Origin: Apostichopus japonicus
Lineage: Eukaryota > Echinodermata > Holothuroidea > Aspidochirotida > Stichopodidae
Assembly (NCBI RefSeq): GCF_037975245.1
Contig: NC_092561.1
Location: forward strand, 3,829,001 to 3,893,000
Length of the DNA stretch: 64,000 nucleotides
Reading direction: 5' to 3'
Shown here: piece after piece, positions 21,034 to 33,900 of the stretch
Numbering within the stretch: position 1 is the first letter of the stretch
Layout: each line of letters begins with the position of its first letter
Made by a program: the position numbers and the translations under genes
The notes under the pieces: model-generated
The model's database searches: none
Told to the model about the DNA's origin: nothing
The model's input: the letters and a program-made list of their open reading frames with translations, nothing else

Positions 21034-21940
21034 TAACTACTGTAGTTTAATTTTATAACGTTTTGCACCACTCAATACTTCCGGGTTAAAATGGCCGAGA
21101 GCTATACAATATAATACACTGTGTACTGTACCTTCAGTCAGTATACCTATGACGGAACAGAAATAGGCCTAGTTACTTACCTTGTGCTTATAGATTTTAG
21201 TCGATGGAGTATTAAATTTAAGTTCTTTTGTAGTTCAAGTTGAAATATCAAACTTACTTGAACCTACTTATCCAGTTGTTGTTGCTTTTCTTTGAAAACC
21301 AAATGAAAATACAACACACATGACACAATGTACATGTACGTCCAAAATCAAGCTTCCAGGTGATAAAATTGGAAATCCCCTATTGCTGAATTTGGGTGTT
21401 AATGTATTGAGCAATTACCTTACACCCTCCCGTAACTTGTTTATTGCTACATATTTTAGTGCACATATATTTGTGCATACCCATATTTCTACATTCCGTG
21501 CATACGTACATATATACATGAACTCAAAAATCTATACAGGGTATTCGAGTTAGCATGGTAACAATGTGCACTTGTAATAATAATGATAACAACAATAAAT
21601 CATAAAAGCGATAAATTTTAATTGTTTAATAATAATGTGCTTGCAATTTTCTACCACAACAATATATCTGCATGCATCAATATCTATTTCAGCATTATAT
21701 GTATAGTTAAAATAGCCGAGCACTAAAGGCAGTTGTAAGTTTCAAGCTTGACCTAAACAGATCATTCATGGTCTGATGTTCTGTATCCAATTGATATGTG
21801 TCAAAATACCCGTACGTATTTATTGGAATGAATCATTAATGTGTGTTCTCTAAAGACAGTCATTAACGTATGACATTTTACTGGTTCCACAGTATGGTCA
21901 CTTTGCTTAAGGCGGTAATTATGAAACACAAATACAGACG

Positions 21941-24900
21941 ATGTCTTCTTATGTTTTACAGCGAATGTTTCCTCCGTTACTTAATACATTGTCTGATGGT
22001 GAACGTAACCAGAAAAATAGTTTTTTGGTGAAAGAAACAATATTGGGATCAAAATTCCTATGTCAAGAGACCAGACTGGTGCTATATGGGCCAAATCCAA
22101 GGTTTTTAGTCTCGTTACTTTTGTGCAGTGGGCCTAGGCCTACTTCCCTTACATTACAGTTACACTAAGGCAAAGCGCCAAGTCTTTAAGCTAGGAAGTA
22201 GGATTGCACAAGTTCTATGCTAGTAGTAGTACTACAGTAGTAGTAGTAGTAGTACTTACTGTAGGCTAGGCCTAGGCCCTACTTTAAGCAGTAACTAATT
22301 ATATCTGAATAAAGGCTAAGGTCTACTGCCCGACTGAATTGAACTTGATCGTCTTGTTATGGAAAGTTACCGATGGTAGGGCAGCATGTGTTCTCAAGTT
22401 TAGACTAATTTTAAAATGTTCCATCATTCATGACAAGGAAATCCACCATGTAATATATGTAGGCTAGGACTAACACTCACAGTAACACCTACAGTAATAA
22501 ACATGTTTTTGTCGGCCTACAGAAAATTCAACCATGTGTGGCATTTTACAACAACTGCTCAGTTTCAACAAATGTTTGCATGTACAAATACATGTAACAA
22601 TTTTGCATATCATGTGAGATGTGACCCATATGAGCACTGGTCAGTCACAGCTCTACAGCAGGGGTACAGTTTTGATTCAGATCATGTATTTGAGCTAGGA
22701 GATGAATAGGAACATAGTACAAAGAGCAAAGTGGCACAAGTTTCTCAAACACATGCACAGAGGAGTTGTATACAAACTTGACTGTACAGTACAGTACGTA
22801 CAGTTCATTTTGAAGTTAAAACTTGTTGTGGTAACATGTGTTTAGCAAGAACCCATGTGAAAATAGTATGACCAATAGTGATTTCTCTAGTCCTTTGTAC
22901 ACTGTACTAGTACTACTGATAAATCTAACAATTATCTGTATACTAAAACTGATGCAAGGTTGAAATTGCAATTTCAAATTCTTGCAAAGACAAAACTGCT
23001 TTCATTTTAATTTTCAGTGATAATGCAGCCTTGCTATTCCAGTGTGCTGTTTCTTTTGCCATGGAAGGCCATACAGTGTTGTTTATTACGCAAGAGAAAT
23101 TGATGTCCTTACCGATTGCTGTTGAGGGATCCCAGAAACCAGACCCTAGACTTATGAAACAGATTATTATCAAGTATGAATCTTGTGATTTAATCACTTT
23201 TCTACTGTGTGCTTTATGTTCATGGCTTTAAATGATGTCTGTGTTGAGAATTGGAAACACAGTAGGTGTACTGTACAGTATTACAGTATAATAGTCCACG
23301 CATGACTTTCACACAGTAATGTGAAATCAAGTGTCCAGCTTCAGGCCCACTTCTCAGGATCTTCCTTGAGGACTGAGCCTCAACCCTCAGAATGCATGAA
23401 TACTAGCTTAAACTGCTGGACCTTGATCTATCTCCCCTAGCAAGTTCTGTAAACTGTATGAAATTAAACTTGCCCATTTGGGCTCCAGATGTGTAAAAGT
23501 TTGATTAGAAAATGTTCAGTGCTCTTGAGAGCCAATAGAGTATTAACATTGTAAAAGACATTTGTTGTATTTGAGAACAAATCTTTGCATAGATCTCAAC
23601 ACACTAAGAGATTAGAAATTTAGACTTGTATATCAGCAACTTATGGATAACTGACCATGTAGAGAGTCATAAATTGTTCACTTTAAAAATGATTTTACAC
23701 TAATTTACACATACATTTGTATACCCATACTTTCTGTACTTGTAACATTTCCACACAACGCAAGTATAATTGGAGCTGAAATTACCCCTTGCAAGCCTCA
23801 ATATCGTCTGTAAAGGGATTATACAGTACTTTCTGTTTTTTATATAAATTTGATTCTTCTCACTCCCTCATAGATATTTTTCCAACCGTTCTTCTCTCCT
23901 TTTGGAACTGACACGGATACATTCAGCTAATCCAGCACCAGATATTATCATTGTGGATAAGCTGGACTTTTACATATCTAATCCTACGGTATTTACAGAA
24001 TATCAGCTTTCTGGATTCCAAATTATTTTATATATTTTTATCCAATATATTTTGTGTTGGGTCTACTGCAGATCTGTTTGAATAGAATATCCTGAATTAG
24101 TTGACAGCAGCTCACCACAGATTACGATTCAACATGCATTATATAGTATATTGTGTAGGTTTTATAATCAGGTAAATTATGTATTTCATGACACCTGCTG
24201 GTAAGTGCAGAGGTAGTGGATGAAACTACACACACCTCCGTGAGTGAATGTACCTGTAGGTCAAAGTTAGACATCTGTTTTTTTCTTGCTAGTGTTGGGA
24301 CGCGGCCAAACGGGAGAGGAAGGTAATGGGTAAGCCCGTCGGTAAAGATCAGTGACAACAATAAAGGCGACACTCAGTTTTTAACGTTAACGTCTTCTTT
24401 GTATTTAAGGGAGGAAAAAACAGCAACCCAACAAGATCATTTAAGTGGCGGATCCAGGGTATCTGATGACAGCGGCTTAGTAAAGAATGTTGTACGTGTA
24501 CACAGAACCAAACATCTTATCTTCCAAATCTTATTTCATATCGAAACGCAATAACTTCACTTGGACTTCTATCAAAATACTCTCACTTTTCTTCGTTCAT
24601 TTATTTGTTAGACACACGCTCAGAATGTCTGGGATGCACCGCGCTAGCGTGCCTACTATTCAGCGTAGTAATACAGCTCACATCACTACATGCAAACTGA
24701 CAGAGTTATGTACATGTATACAATGCAGTTACTACATTAACTGCAGTACGACACTATTATGTGGGGTGAAGAGGGTGTCCAGCAATTGGTCAATAGTATT
24801 ACCCCCTTGAGGATACAGAAGTAGTACCAAGCTCTGAATATTCAAAACTTCACCTCACTACAAATTTCCCCGCATTTCCAGTCATCGTCCCGACTGACAT

Positions 24901-27900
24901 GGAAATAACTAAGTTAACAATTAAGTTGATACAAAGATTTCTTAATACAGTTACATGTTGTCTTAGATACAAAAGGTTTGATTACTGTCTCTTACAAATA
25001 ATGACTTAGAATAAGAGAACATTGCCAAAAATAACAACTTGACAAAAGTAACATACTAACTAGTATTATCTGCGCCGTCCAACACAGATCGAGGTAAACG
25101 AGCAGGGTTGCTATGTGTTCCCAGGTTGGGTCTGGATGATCGGCGTATAGGTGTCGAGTCTGGTTGTTCCGCACCATTAAACATCCACCAGGGCATAAGA
25201 AAGAAGTCATCTGTATAATTATCATCTGTTTCAATTTTTGTTTCTGGTTCTATTACCTGATGGTCGATCTCGTTGACTGGACCATGTTCCTCCAGCTCTA
25301 TAATTTCCTGCTCATCGTTCCGAGGATCTAATACTAGGAGACGTCTGTTAACGGTCTGGAGTGCACCTCCAAAGAGTGGTCGTATTGTATAGACATCACC
25401 AGTTGGGTTCACATGTACTACGACATAGGGATCTCGGTTGAATTTGTCTTCCAACTTATGGCGACCTTCAAAAGCGCATCGTTTGAGCAGTACCCTGCTT
25501 CCTACTTCTAGCGGATCGCTGAGGGGTAGTCGATTGTGTTTCTCTCTCTCCTTGTTGTGCAATGATTCCATACGCTCCGTTGCCACTCTATGGGCTTCCT
25601 GTATTGCTTCTGCTTGTCGCTGTACAAAATCTTCACTCCAGTCCTCCTTAGTGTTACTGAGTAGTTGGTCCAAGGGAGTGTAAGGATCACGGCCAAATAG
25701 CATTTTGAATGGGGACAAACCTGTCACTCTATGTGATGTGCAATTGTAGACAAATACGAGGTGGGTTAGTAACTCAGGCCAGTCTCTCCTCTTCTTTGGA
25801 TCTAGTGACCGGATCATTCCACAGAGAGTCCTATTAAACCTTTCGGTTTGCCCATTTCCTTGAGGATAGTAGGGTGTGGTGCGGGTCTTCGTGATACCAT
25901 AGAGTTTACACAGCTCTTTGATGAGATTACTCTCGAAGTTGCGACCTCGGTCGGAGTGTAATCTTAGTGGAACTCCATAGTGGGAAAACCACTTCTCACG
26001 TAACGCTTTGGCAACAACTGGTGTGGTCTGGTTGCGGCAGGGTATCGCCTGAGCGAATTTGGTGAAAGCGTCTGTGATGACCAGCACATCCTCGTAACCA
26101 CCTTTCCCAACATCAAGTTTCAAAAAGTCAATGGCCACTAACTCAAATGGACGGAACGCAAGTAGATGGCGACGTGGTGTACGAACCTTCGGAGTAGGGG
26201 CTTTCGTAACTGTACAGGTGAAGCAATTTTTGATATACCTTGCAACATCTTTGTCCTGACCTGGCCAGAAGCAGCGTGCCTTAAGGATAGAGAGTGTCCT
26301 GCCAATGCCCTGATGTCCCCAATCATCGTGAGCAGATTCTAATAGCTTCATACGCATACGTCTTGGCACTAACAGCTGCTTACAATTTCCATCTGTGCCA
26401 GGAGTTACTCTATACAATATACCATTTTCTTCCAGGAGCTTTGGAAATTCCTTTAGCCATCCTTTGATCTCTGGAGTACAAGGCTCAATCTCATCGCCTG
26501 GGGACCAACCAGATCTCCAGCAACCCCAGACTACTGTCAATGCTTCGTCCTCTAATTGCATTGTCTTCAACTGCTCGTGTGGATAAGATGGAAGGACACA
26601 TGGCAGGGCTTGTGGTTCTGCCATGGGAACAGCTTGCGCACCCACCTCGACAACTTCTATCGGTACGACGATACATTCTTCCTGTGCAAGAATCTTGTCG
26701 TTATCTGGGCACCGACTCAACGCATCTGCACATCTGTTCTGCCGACCAGGTTTATAGCGTATGTCCAGGGTGAAAGAGGCTAGTTGAGCGACCCATCTCT
26801 GCTCTGTGGCTCCTAGTTTTGCTGACTGTAGATGAGTAAGTGGGTTGTTATCTGTGTAAACAATACAATTAGAGCCTAGCAGGTACTGCTTAAACTTATC
26901 TGTTACTGCCCACTTCAATGCGAGGAGTTCCAACTTGAAGCTGGACAAGTCCGTATAATTCTTCTCTGCGCCACGCAGACCACGACTAGCATATGCAATT
27001 GGATGCAATTTACCCGATTCATCAGCTTGTTGCAAACAAGCTCCGAGACCTTTCAAGGAAGCATCAACTTCTAAAACAAACCCTCTTCTGAAGTCTGGAT
27101 ATGCCAGTAGTGGGGTAGTCGATAAACGTTCTTTAAGCGAGTTGAACGCCTCATCCGCTTCCTGTGTCCAATCCAACACTCTCTTCTTTGGACTTTTCTC
27201 CCCTTTTTCCTTAGGTTTATGACCTGCAAGTGCATGTAGTGGTGCTGACATCTTGGCAAAGCCAGGAATAAACCTTCGATAATATGACGCCAACCCGAGA
27301 AAAGAGCTTAGTTCCGATACTGTTCGAGGTGTCGACCATTCAACAATTCGCTGGATTTTTCCTGGATCTACAGCTACTCCACTCTCGTTAACCACATGTC
27401 CAAGATGAGTGACTTCGGGCTTGAAGAGTTTGCACTTCTCTCCCTTCAGTTTCAGACCATTCTGTGCAAGTCGTTTGAAAACGGTATCCAGCCTCTGCAA
27501 GTGCGAGTCTATATCGGTGGAAAAAACCAGTATGTCGTCTAAGTAAAGAATCAGCTGTGTCATGTTCATGTCCCCAAAGATGTGTTCCATTATGCGCTGA
27601 AAAGTACTTGGGCTATTACATAGCCCCTGGGGCATTCGAGTGAACTCATAGAGACCCCAAGGAACTCGGAACGCTGTCTTGTCGATGGAGGATTCTTCCA
27701 TGGCAACTTGGAAATACCCATGGGAAAGATCCAGCGTGCTAAAATATTTGGCTCCTCCCAAAGCCTCAAGAGTCTCCTCAATTCTCGGTAGTGGGAACGA
27801 ATCTTTGACTGTGACAGCGTTTAGTTGGCGGTAGTCGATACACAACCTCAAGGTCCCAGACTTCTTCTTAACAAGTACAATCGGACTGGCATAGGGACTG

Positions 27901-30900
27901 GAGGACTTCCTGATTATATTCTTTGCTAGCATGTCGTTAAGGAGTGTCTTTACCTCGGCAACCTGTGTTGGGGAAATCCTTCTATAAGGGAGTCGAATCG
28001 GTGTGTCATCACTAACTTTGATGATGTGGGGAATACTGTCACAGCAACCAAGATCAAAATCACCGACGGAGAAAGCCTCCATGTTGTCTTTGAGTAAAAG
28101 GGCAATCTTGTTAGCTTGTTCAGTGTCCATTCCTTGCAGACTAATCCCAGGTGGTAGAGTGATCTTGGATCCATCAAGGAGTATGAAGTCCTCAGGACCT
28201 TTCACCGATTCATTCGCTGGGGTGGGCTCATCTCTAGCTGCCTGTCCTGCAACGATCTCTGTTTCGTCCAGAATTACTCCATACACCGCTACTTCCATCC
28301 TACCCTCTTCTTCTACTACCATCACCTCGTCCTTCTGGTGGGCTTCCAAAGCCATGGCTATAATGGTGTGAGGTGGAATACACACCTGCTTGTCGGTTGT
28401 ATTGGCGACCATGATAAGGGCTGTTTCACTAGTGGCGTCTACACATCCCTCGACTACTTCCAGGTTTACAGCCTCTATTCCTGCAACAAGCCAAGCTCGA
28501 ACATCTCTATTACTTGAAGGTAAAATTCCAGTGATGTATTTCACAGTACGTGGAGGGATCAATTCTTTGTTTGATCCAGACTTAACGTGTCCCTTACGAG
28601 CTGTCTGCTCTGGAGTAAGTTTACATCTAACAGGTATGCGAACATCTTCAAGGAAGATACAAAATTCATCCTCGAGATCAGAGCCCGTAGCGGCCAGCTT
28701 GCTGAGAGCGTTGCATCCTAGGAGTATTGGAAACTCTGTCCTTCTGCCTTCAATTGGAAGATCCCCGCCGATGACTAAAAATCCAACCTCTGCTGTGCGC
28801 TGTTGGATGGTTACGTGGGTAAACACGAATCCTTCGATGGGAATTGTTGAACCGCTGACACCTTTGATCTGCAGGGAGTTTCCTATAGGAGCCAATGGTC
28901 CTAGCTTTGGTTCCAACATGGAACGGTAGACAGTTGAAGGAATTAATGAGGCCTCTGCCCCGGTGTCCACTACGCAGCCTATCTTCACTCCTCCTACATC
29001 TACTATGGCCGTGGGGCTAGATGACACTGCATCTGCCAGCGTGGGAACAAATTTATTTCTCTCTTGGTCTTCAACTTCTACTTCTGCTACTAAAACTTCC
29101 TGCATAGGCATTACTTCAACATCCTGTTGACAACGAAATTCTGGTGCTTCCGGGTTAAGGCTTACAATGGGCAATTGGTTCGACTTTCTACACTCTGCTG
29201 TACTGCCCTCCACAACAGAGGTCAGTAGTTTCCCTGCTGTGGTCCATTTTCGGGGAAGGAAGATGCAGGTGCAGTAGGGCAGTTACTTGCGAAATGCCCC
29301 TTTTGGTGGCAGTTATAGCACTCTACTTCGTCTAGGACCCGGGCTGGTGGTCTGTTTTGAGTGCTATAACTTGGCCATCCAGAGTATCGAGGATTCCCCC
29401 GGTTTGCTCTTGGCCTACTCAACTCAAGTTTTCTCACTTTCGTGCGAAGTGCCTCCACCTCTGATACCAGCGGCTTCAGAGTGGAAAGTTCCCCTCTCAA
29501 ACTGGCAACTTCTTCCAGCAACTTCAGCTGGCTCTCCATCATGGCCTTCATTGGTTGTGAAGCTTCGTCTGCTTCGGTTTGATGGCTTTCAGCGGTCACC
29601 TCTCTGATGTGGGGCTTTCTCTGAGGTCGAGAATCCTGAAAAAGCAGCATAGCCTCTTCCCTCATTTTTGCAAAGTCATCTACGGACTGAGACATGGAGA
29701 TTCTTCTCAGCTCCCGCTGCACCCATACCTCTCTGGCTCCTCGAACAAACTGCTCTTTCAGAGCGCCATTTCTAAGTTCCTTAAGGGCCTCCCTTTCTTT
29801 CTGTGGTTCGGCCATGCCCTCCATTTGTCCGTAAAGACGCATCAGAGCCCTACTAAATTCCGCCAATGACTCCCCTGGTTGCTGGACTCGGTTATGGAAA
29901 GTGCTGTTTAGACTCTGCACTGTCTCTGTCGGAGTAAAACATAGTAAAAGCGCCTTCTTCACCTCGTCATACTTGGTGCGCTTCGGTTCCGGTAGGCACA
30001 TTACCTCATCTTTCGCGGCCCCAGTCAGGTGGTCTATCAACGCTCTTGTTTTTGCCGTCTCGTCCAAACTGTGAGGGCTTACGATCTGCTCAAATTCGTC
30101 GAGCCACTCTCTGAGCGTTGGTTCCCCAGGTCGACCATGTTCCCCGCTGAACTTGGCTAATCGTCCTTGCGGAATGCCATGAAAGCCCATGGCTCTCTTG
30201 AAAAACTGGTTCATGGCTTGAAGGTCTATGTTGCTGGATGGAGGGTTTGTCATATTGGCAATTTACAAAATAAAGGTACAATTTTTGAGATATATAAATT
30301 TACAATTGATGCTATTGGGCTTATGCCTAGATAGAATTCTTAATTAGAAAAACCTGATCTGTTGAGTTGAAGCTGTCTTTCCTCTGCGTTGTCTTTCGTC
30401 GGTTCGTTGATATGTCGATGCTGTCGTTGTCTATCCCACTTCTGACACCATTTGTTGGGACGCGGCCAAACGGGAGAGGAAGGTAATGGGTAAGCCCGTC
30501 GGTAAAGATCAGTGACAACAATAAAGGCGACACTCAGTTTTTAACGTTAACGTCTTCTTTGTATTTAAGGGAGGAAAAAACAGCAACCCAACAAGATCAT
30601 TTAAGTGGCGGATCCAGGGTATCTGATGACAGCGGCTTAGTAAAGAATGTTGTACGTGTACACAGAACCAAACATCTTATCTTCCAAATCTTATTTCATA
30701 TCGAAACGCAATAACTTCACTTGGACTTCTATCAAAATACTCTCACTTTTCTTCGTTCATTTATTTGTTAGACACACGCTCAGAATGTCTGGGATGCACC
30801 GCGCTAGCGTGCCTACTATTCAGCGTAGTAATACAGCTCACATCACTACATGCAAACTGACAGAGTTATGTACATGTATACAATGCAGTTACTACATTAA

Positions 30901-33900
30901 CTGCAGTACGACACTATTATGTGGGGTGAAGAGGGTGTCCAGCAATTGGTCAATAGTATTACCCCCTTGAGGATACAGAAGTAGTACCAAGCTCTGAATA
31001 TTCAAAACTTCACCTCACTACACTAGGGTTACTTCCTCTGATTGTGAGATATCATAGTTTAAGTCTCATGTCAGAAGGCTGCCATATTTGACGTTATCAG
31101 TTTATCATGACTTAACCTTTACTCTTCGTAAGCACTTTTTAATCTTGACTCTACAGTACCTCTACTCTCCTTTAATAGTTACAATCATGTTGAAATTGCA
31201 GCCAGTCCCACTGAAGCATATGTTAAACCTATAGGCCTATATTTTTAAGTTTCAGCATTAACAAAAATCATCTCTTTTTCATAAAATAAATTTAAACTTA
31301 GTACTCAGCACCTGTCCTGTTTTTCATCATATATCGTATATATCTCTTTTCTTTTTCCAGTAAAATTTAAAACTCTGTTTTGAAATCATCTTTAAATTTT
31401 TCTCCAGACTAACAGCATTGGCCAAGTGACAGCAGCACTCTGTGCCCATTTAATTGATGCAGCCACTTACCTTGCCAGCAAAAGGTAAACTGGAATTGAC
31501 TGTGTACAGTGTACACAGCTACAACCAGTTGTTGCACTTGCAATGCATATATTCATTGACAGGTCATCTATACGCTTTCAGTGACTCATTTTAATGCATA
31601 CTCATTCACAGGTCATATTTACGCTGTCAGTGACTCATTTTAATGCATATTCATTGGCATGTCATCTATACGCTGTTAGTGACTCATTCTAATGCATGTT
31701 CATTGACAGGTCATCTATACATTGTCAGTGCACCCAGTTGGGACAATTTTGTTCTATACAGTAATGTCACGTCCTGCTTCAGAGCACTTGTATTGTCAGT
31801 ATGAGCATTATGTACATACAGTAGTGTTTCTATCAGATAAAGGTTAGGAACTGTTTGTACTGTCAATAGGAGTGCTTTGAAGCATATAAAGGGAGGACAG
31901 TACAGAGTGGTAATAGCACTACTAGGAAATTGTCCCAACTGGCTGGTCAGTGACTCATTTTAATGAATATTCATTGGCACATCATATAAACATTTGTCAG
32001 TGTCAGTTTTCTTCAATTGCATAGTCAATGAAAGCTAATCTGCACTAGGGCAGATACAAGATGTTGGCAAATGTTTGTGTGCTTTTTCACAATGCATGCT
32101 CAGAATAGGGCATTTATGAATTTACATTAGCTAGTGGAAAATGAAGAAATTCTCTGCATTCAACAAGTAGCATCAAGTTTGCAGAGGAAACATGTACAGT
32201 ACAGTACCAAGTTTGCATCATTCATGTCATGGATATAATGAGTTCATTTTTATTTTTCCAGAGCCAAGACTGAGCCACTTAGTGCATCATTTGTACCTAC
32301 CTGCGTACTCGCATCAATCTCTACGTCGGCCAGTGGTTCTTTCATTCCGTCAATGGACGTTTACAAGAAATTCTTCCCATTTACTTTTACTGTAACAGGT
32401 AGAGTGTGCTAAATCATCATAGACAATTCTACTGGATATATTTGACCCAAGATAGCATTCTAAACTGACAGCCTCAATGAAGCACCTTACATCTGTATGA
32501 TGTTCCTGTCTTAATGACACACCAGAGACTCCTGTGTTACTTAGCCAGCATTCAAATATTACAGAACTGAATCATAAATAGACTTGTAGGCCTACATCAG
32601 TACTTCAGAGCATGTGTTAACATTTGTTTATTAGATGCATAGCTAATTGAAGGGAAATATCAAAGAAATTGTACATGGTGAGCTCCTGTGTAGTACCATT
32701 GATTGGCAACACAACTGTTCAATTCTATTCAGCTTTAGTGTTTACATAAACATGACTTGTAAGGTACAAATGTAGAAAAGATATAAATACAATGTTACAT
32801 GGTAAATCCATGTAGGGTTGTCTTGGTCAGCTAAAACTAGCAGTTCTCAACATGCTATGTTTTATGACATCCAGAAAACCTTTATTCTCCCCATCACAGA
32901 TCTAGAGGATGCTAACAACCTGAAGCAGCTTCAGTGCTGGATTGCAGATGAAGAATTACCACAATATGTAATCACTGTGGAGGTAACGGATACCATCAGA
33001 ATTAAGGATGTTATGAAAGGATCAGAGCTGGATGCTGATTGGTCACAAGCATATGATTCAGTCACATGACATCACAAAGGAGATAACACACACCTATGAG
33101 AATGATGAACGTTATGAGAGGATCAGCGCTTTCATGATTGATTCACTACAAACATCTGGTTCAGTTATTACACAGCTCATGTGTTCAACCCATCACCATT
33201 ATGGATGTTATGAATGGATGAGAGGTGGGTGCTGATTGGTCAAAAGCATCTGGTTTAGTCACATGACAAGACACATAGGATCACCATGGAGATAACCTAC
33301 ACCCATCAGCAGTATGGATGCCATGAAAAGATCAGAGGTGGGTGCTGATTGGTCAAAAGCATCTGGTTAAGTTACATGACATAACACATATGATGATGAT
33401 TGGTCATAAGTTTGTGATGTAAGTTATGACCTGGATTTCTCAGGCAAGTTTACTCAATTATGAGTGGATTTAGTGAATAATGGTTGAATTTTGTCAAAAG
33501 TGTAAACTCACTAAACTGTACAGTGGTGGCAATGCCATAGATTGCTGTGAATTTCTTAACGTATCATTCACAATTAAATCAAACAGGGGTCTACCTCATT
33601 GAATATTCAACAGTTTCCATGGTAATGAAGTCCATGCAATCACAGAAAGTTCTATAAATAATATAGCCGGAAAATTCCAGGCCTTACTGGGCTTGAAAGG
33701 TAGCTATTGCAATAGTTGAATATTTATGATAACAATCTGCAGATTAATTTTTGAATTTGAAGAGCAAAAATTTGAGCAAGTTATTCCAGAAATTCCAGCC
33801 AAATGACTTCACAGAAAGCAGGACCTCGAAAATGAGCAAAAAAAAAAGAAAAAAAAAAGCGAATACGATAATTTTGTTGTTCCAGTTGTTTATAGTACTC

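Larger units (their letters stand above)
24293..31022 (-). mobile_element. Complete Ty3/Gypsy LTR retrotransposon (6,730 bp)
   Basis: Two 570-bp LTRs flank a gag gene and a pol gene (protease, reverse transcriptase, RNase H, integrase), all on the minus strand. There is no env. The element sits in intron 3 of the unit-2 SWSAP1-like gene. The other units carry the uninterrupted site GCTAGGGTT. Here CTAG precedes the left LTR and follows the right LTR, a 4-bp target duplication. The LTRs read as identical along their length and both main ORFs are open, so the insertion is recent and later than the array duplication. Confidence 0.97.

Noticed and set aside
24487-24810. 107-codon ORF in both LTRs (also at 30,647-30,970)
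   Set aside because: It lies antisense to the element, has no family features, and its identity simply reflects LTR identity.
28003-28929. Plus-strand ORFs of 122 and 179 codons within the pol region
   Set aside because: They are shadows of the pol frame on the opposite strand.
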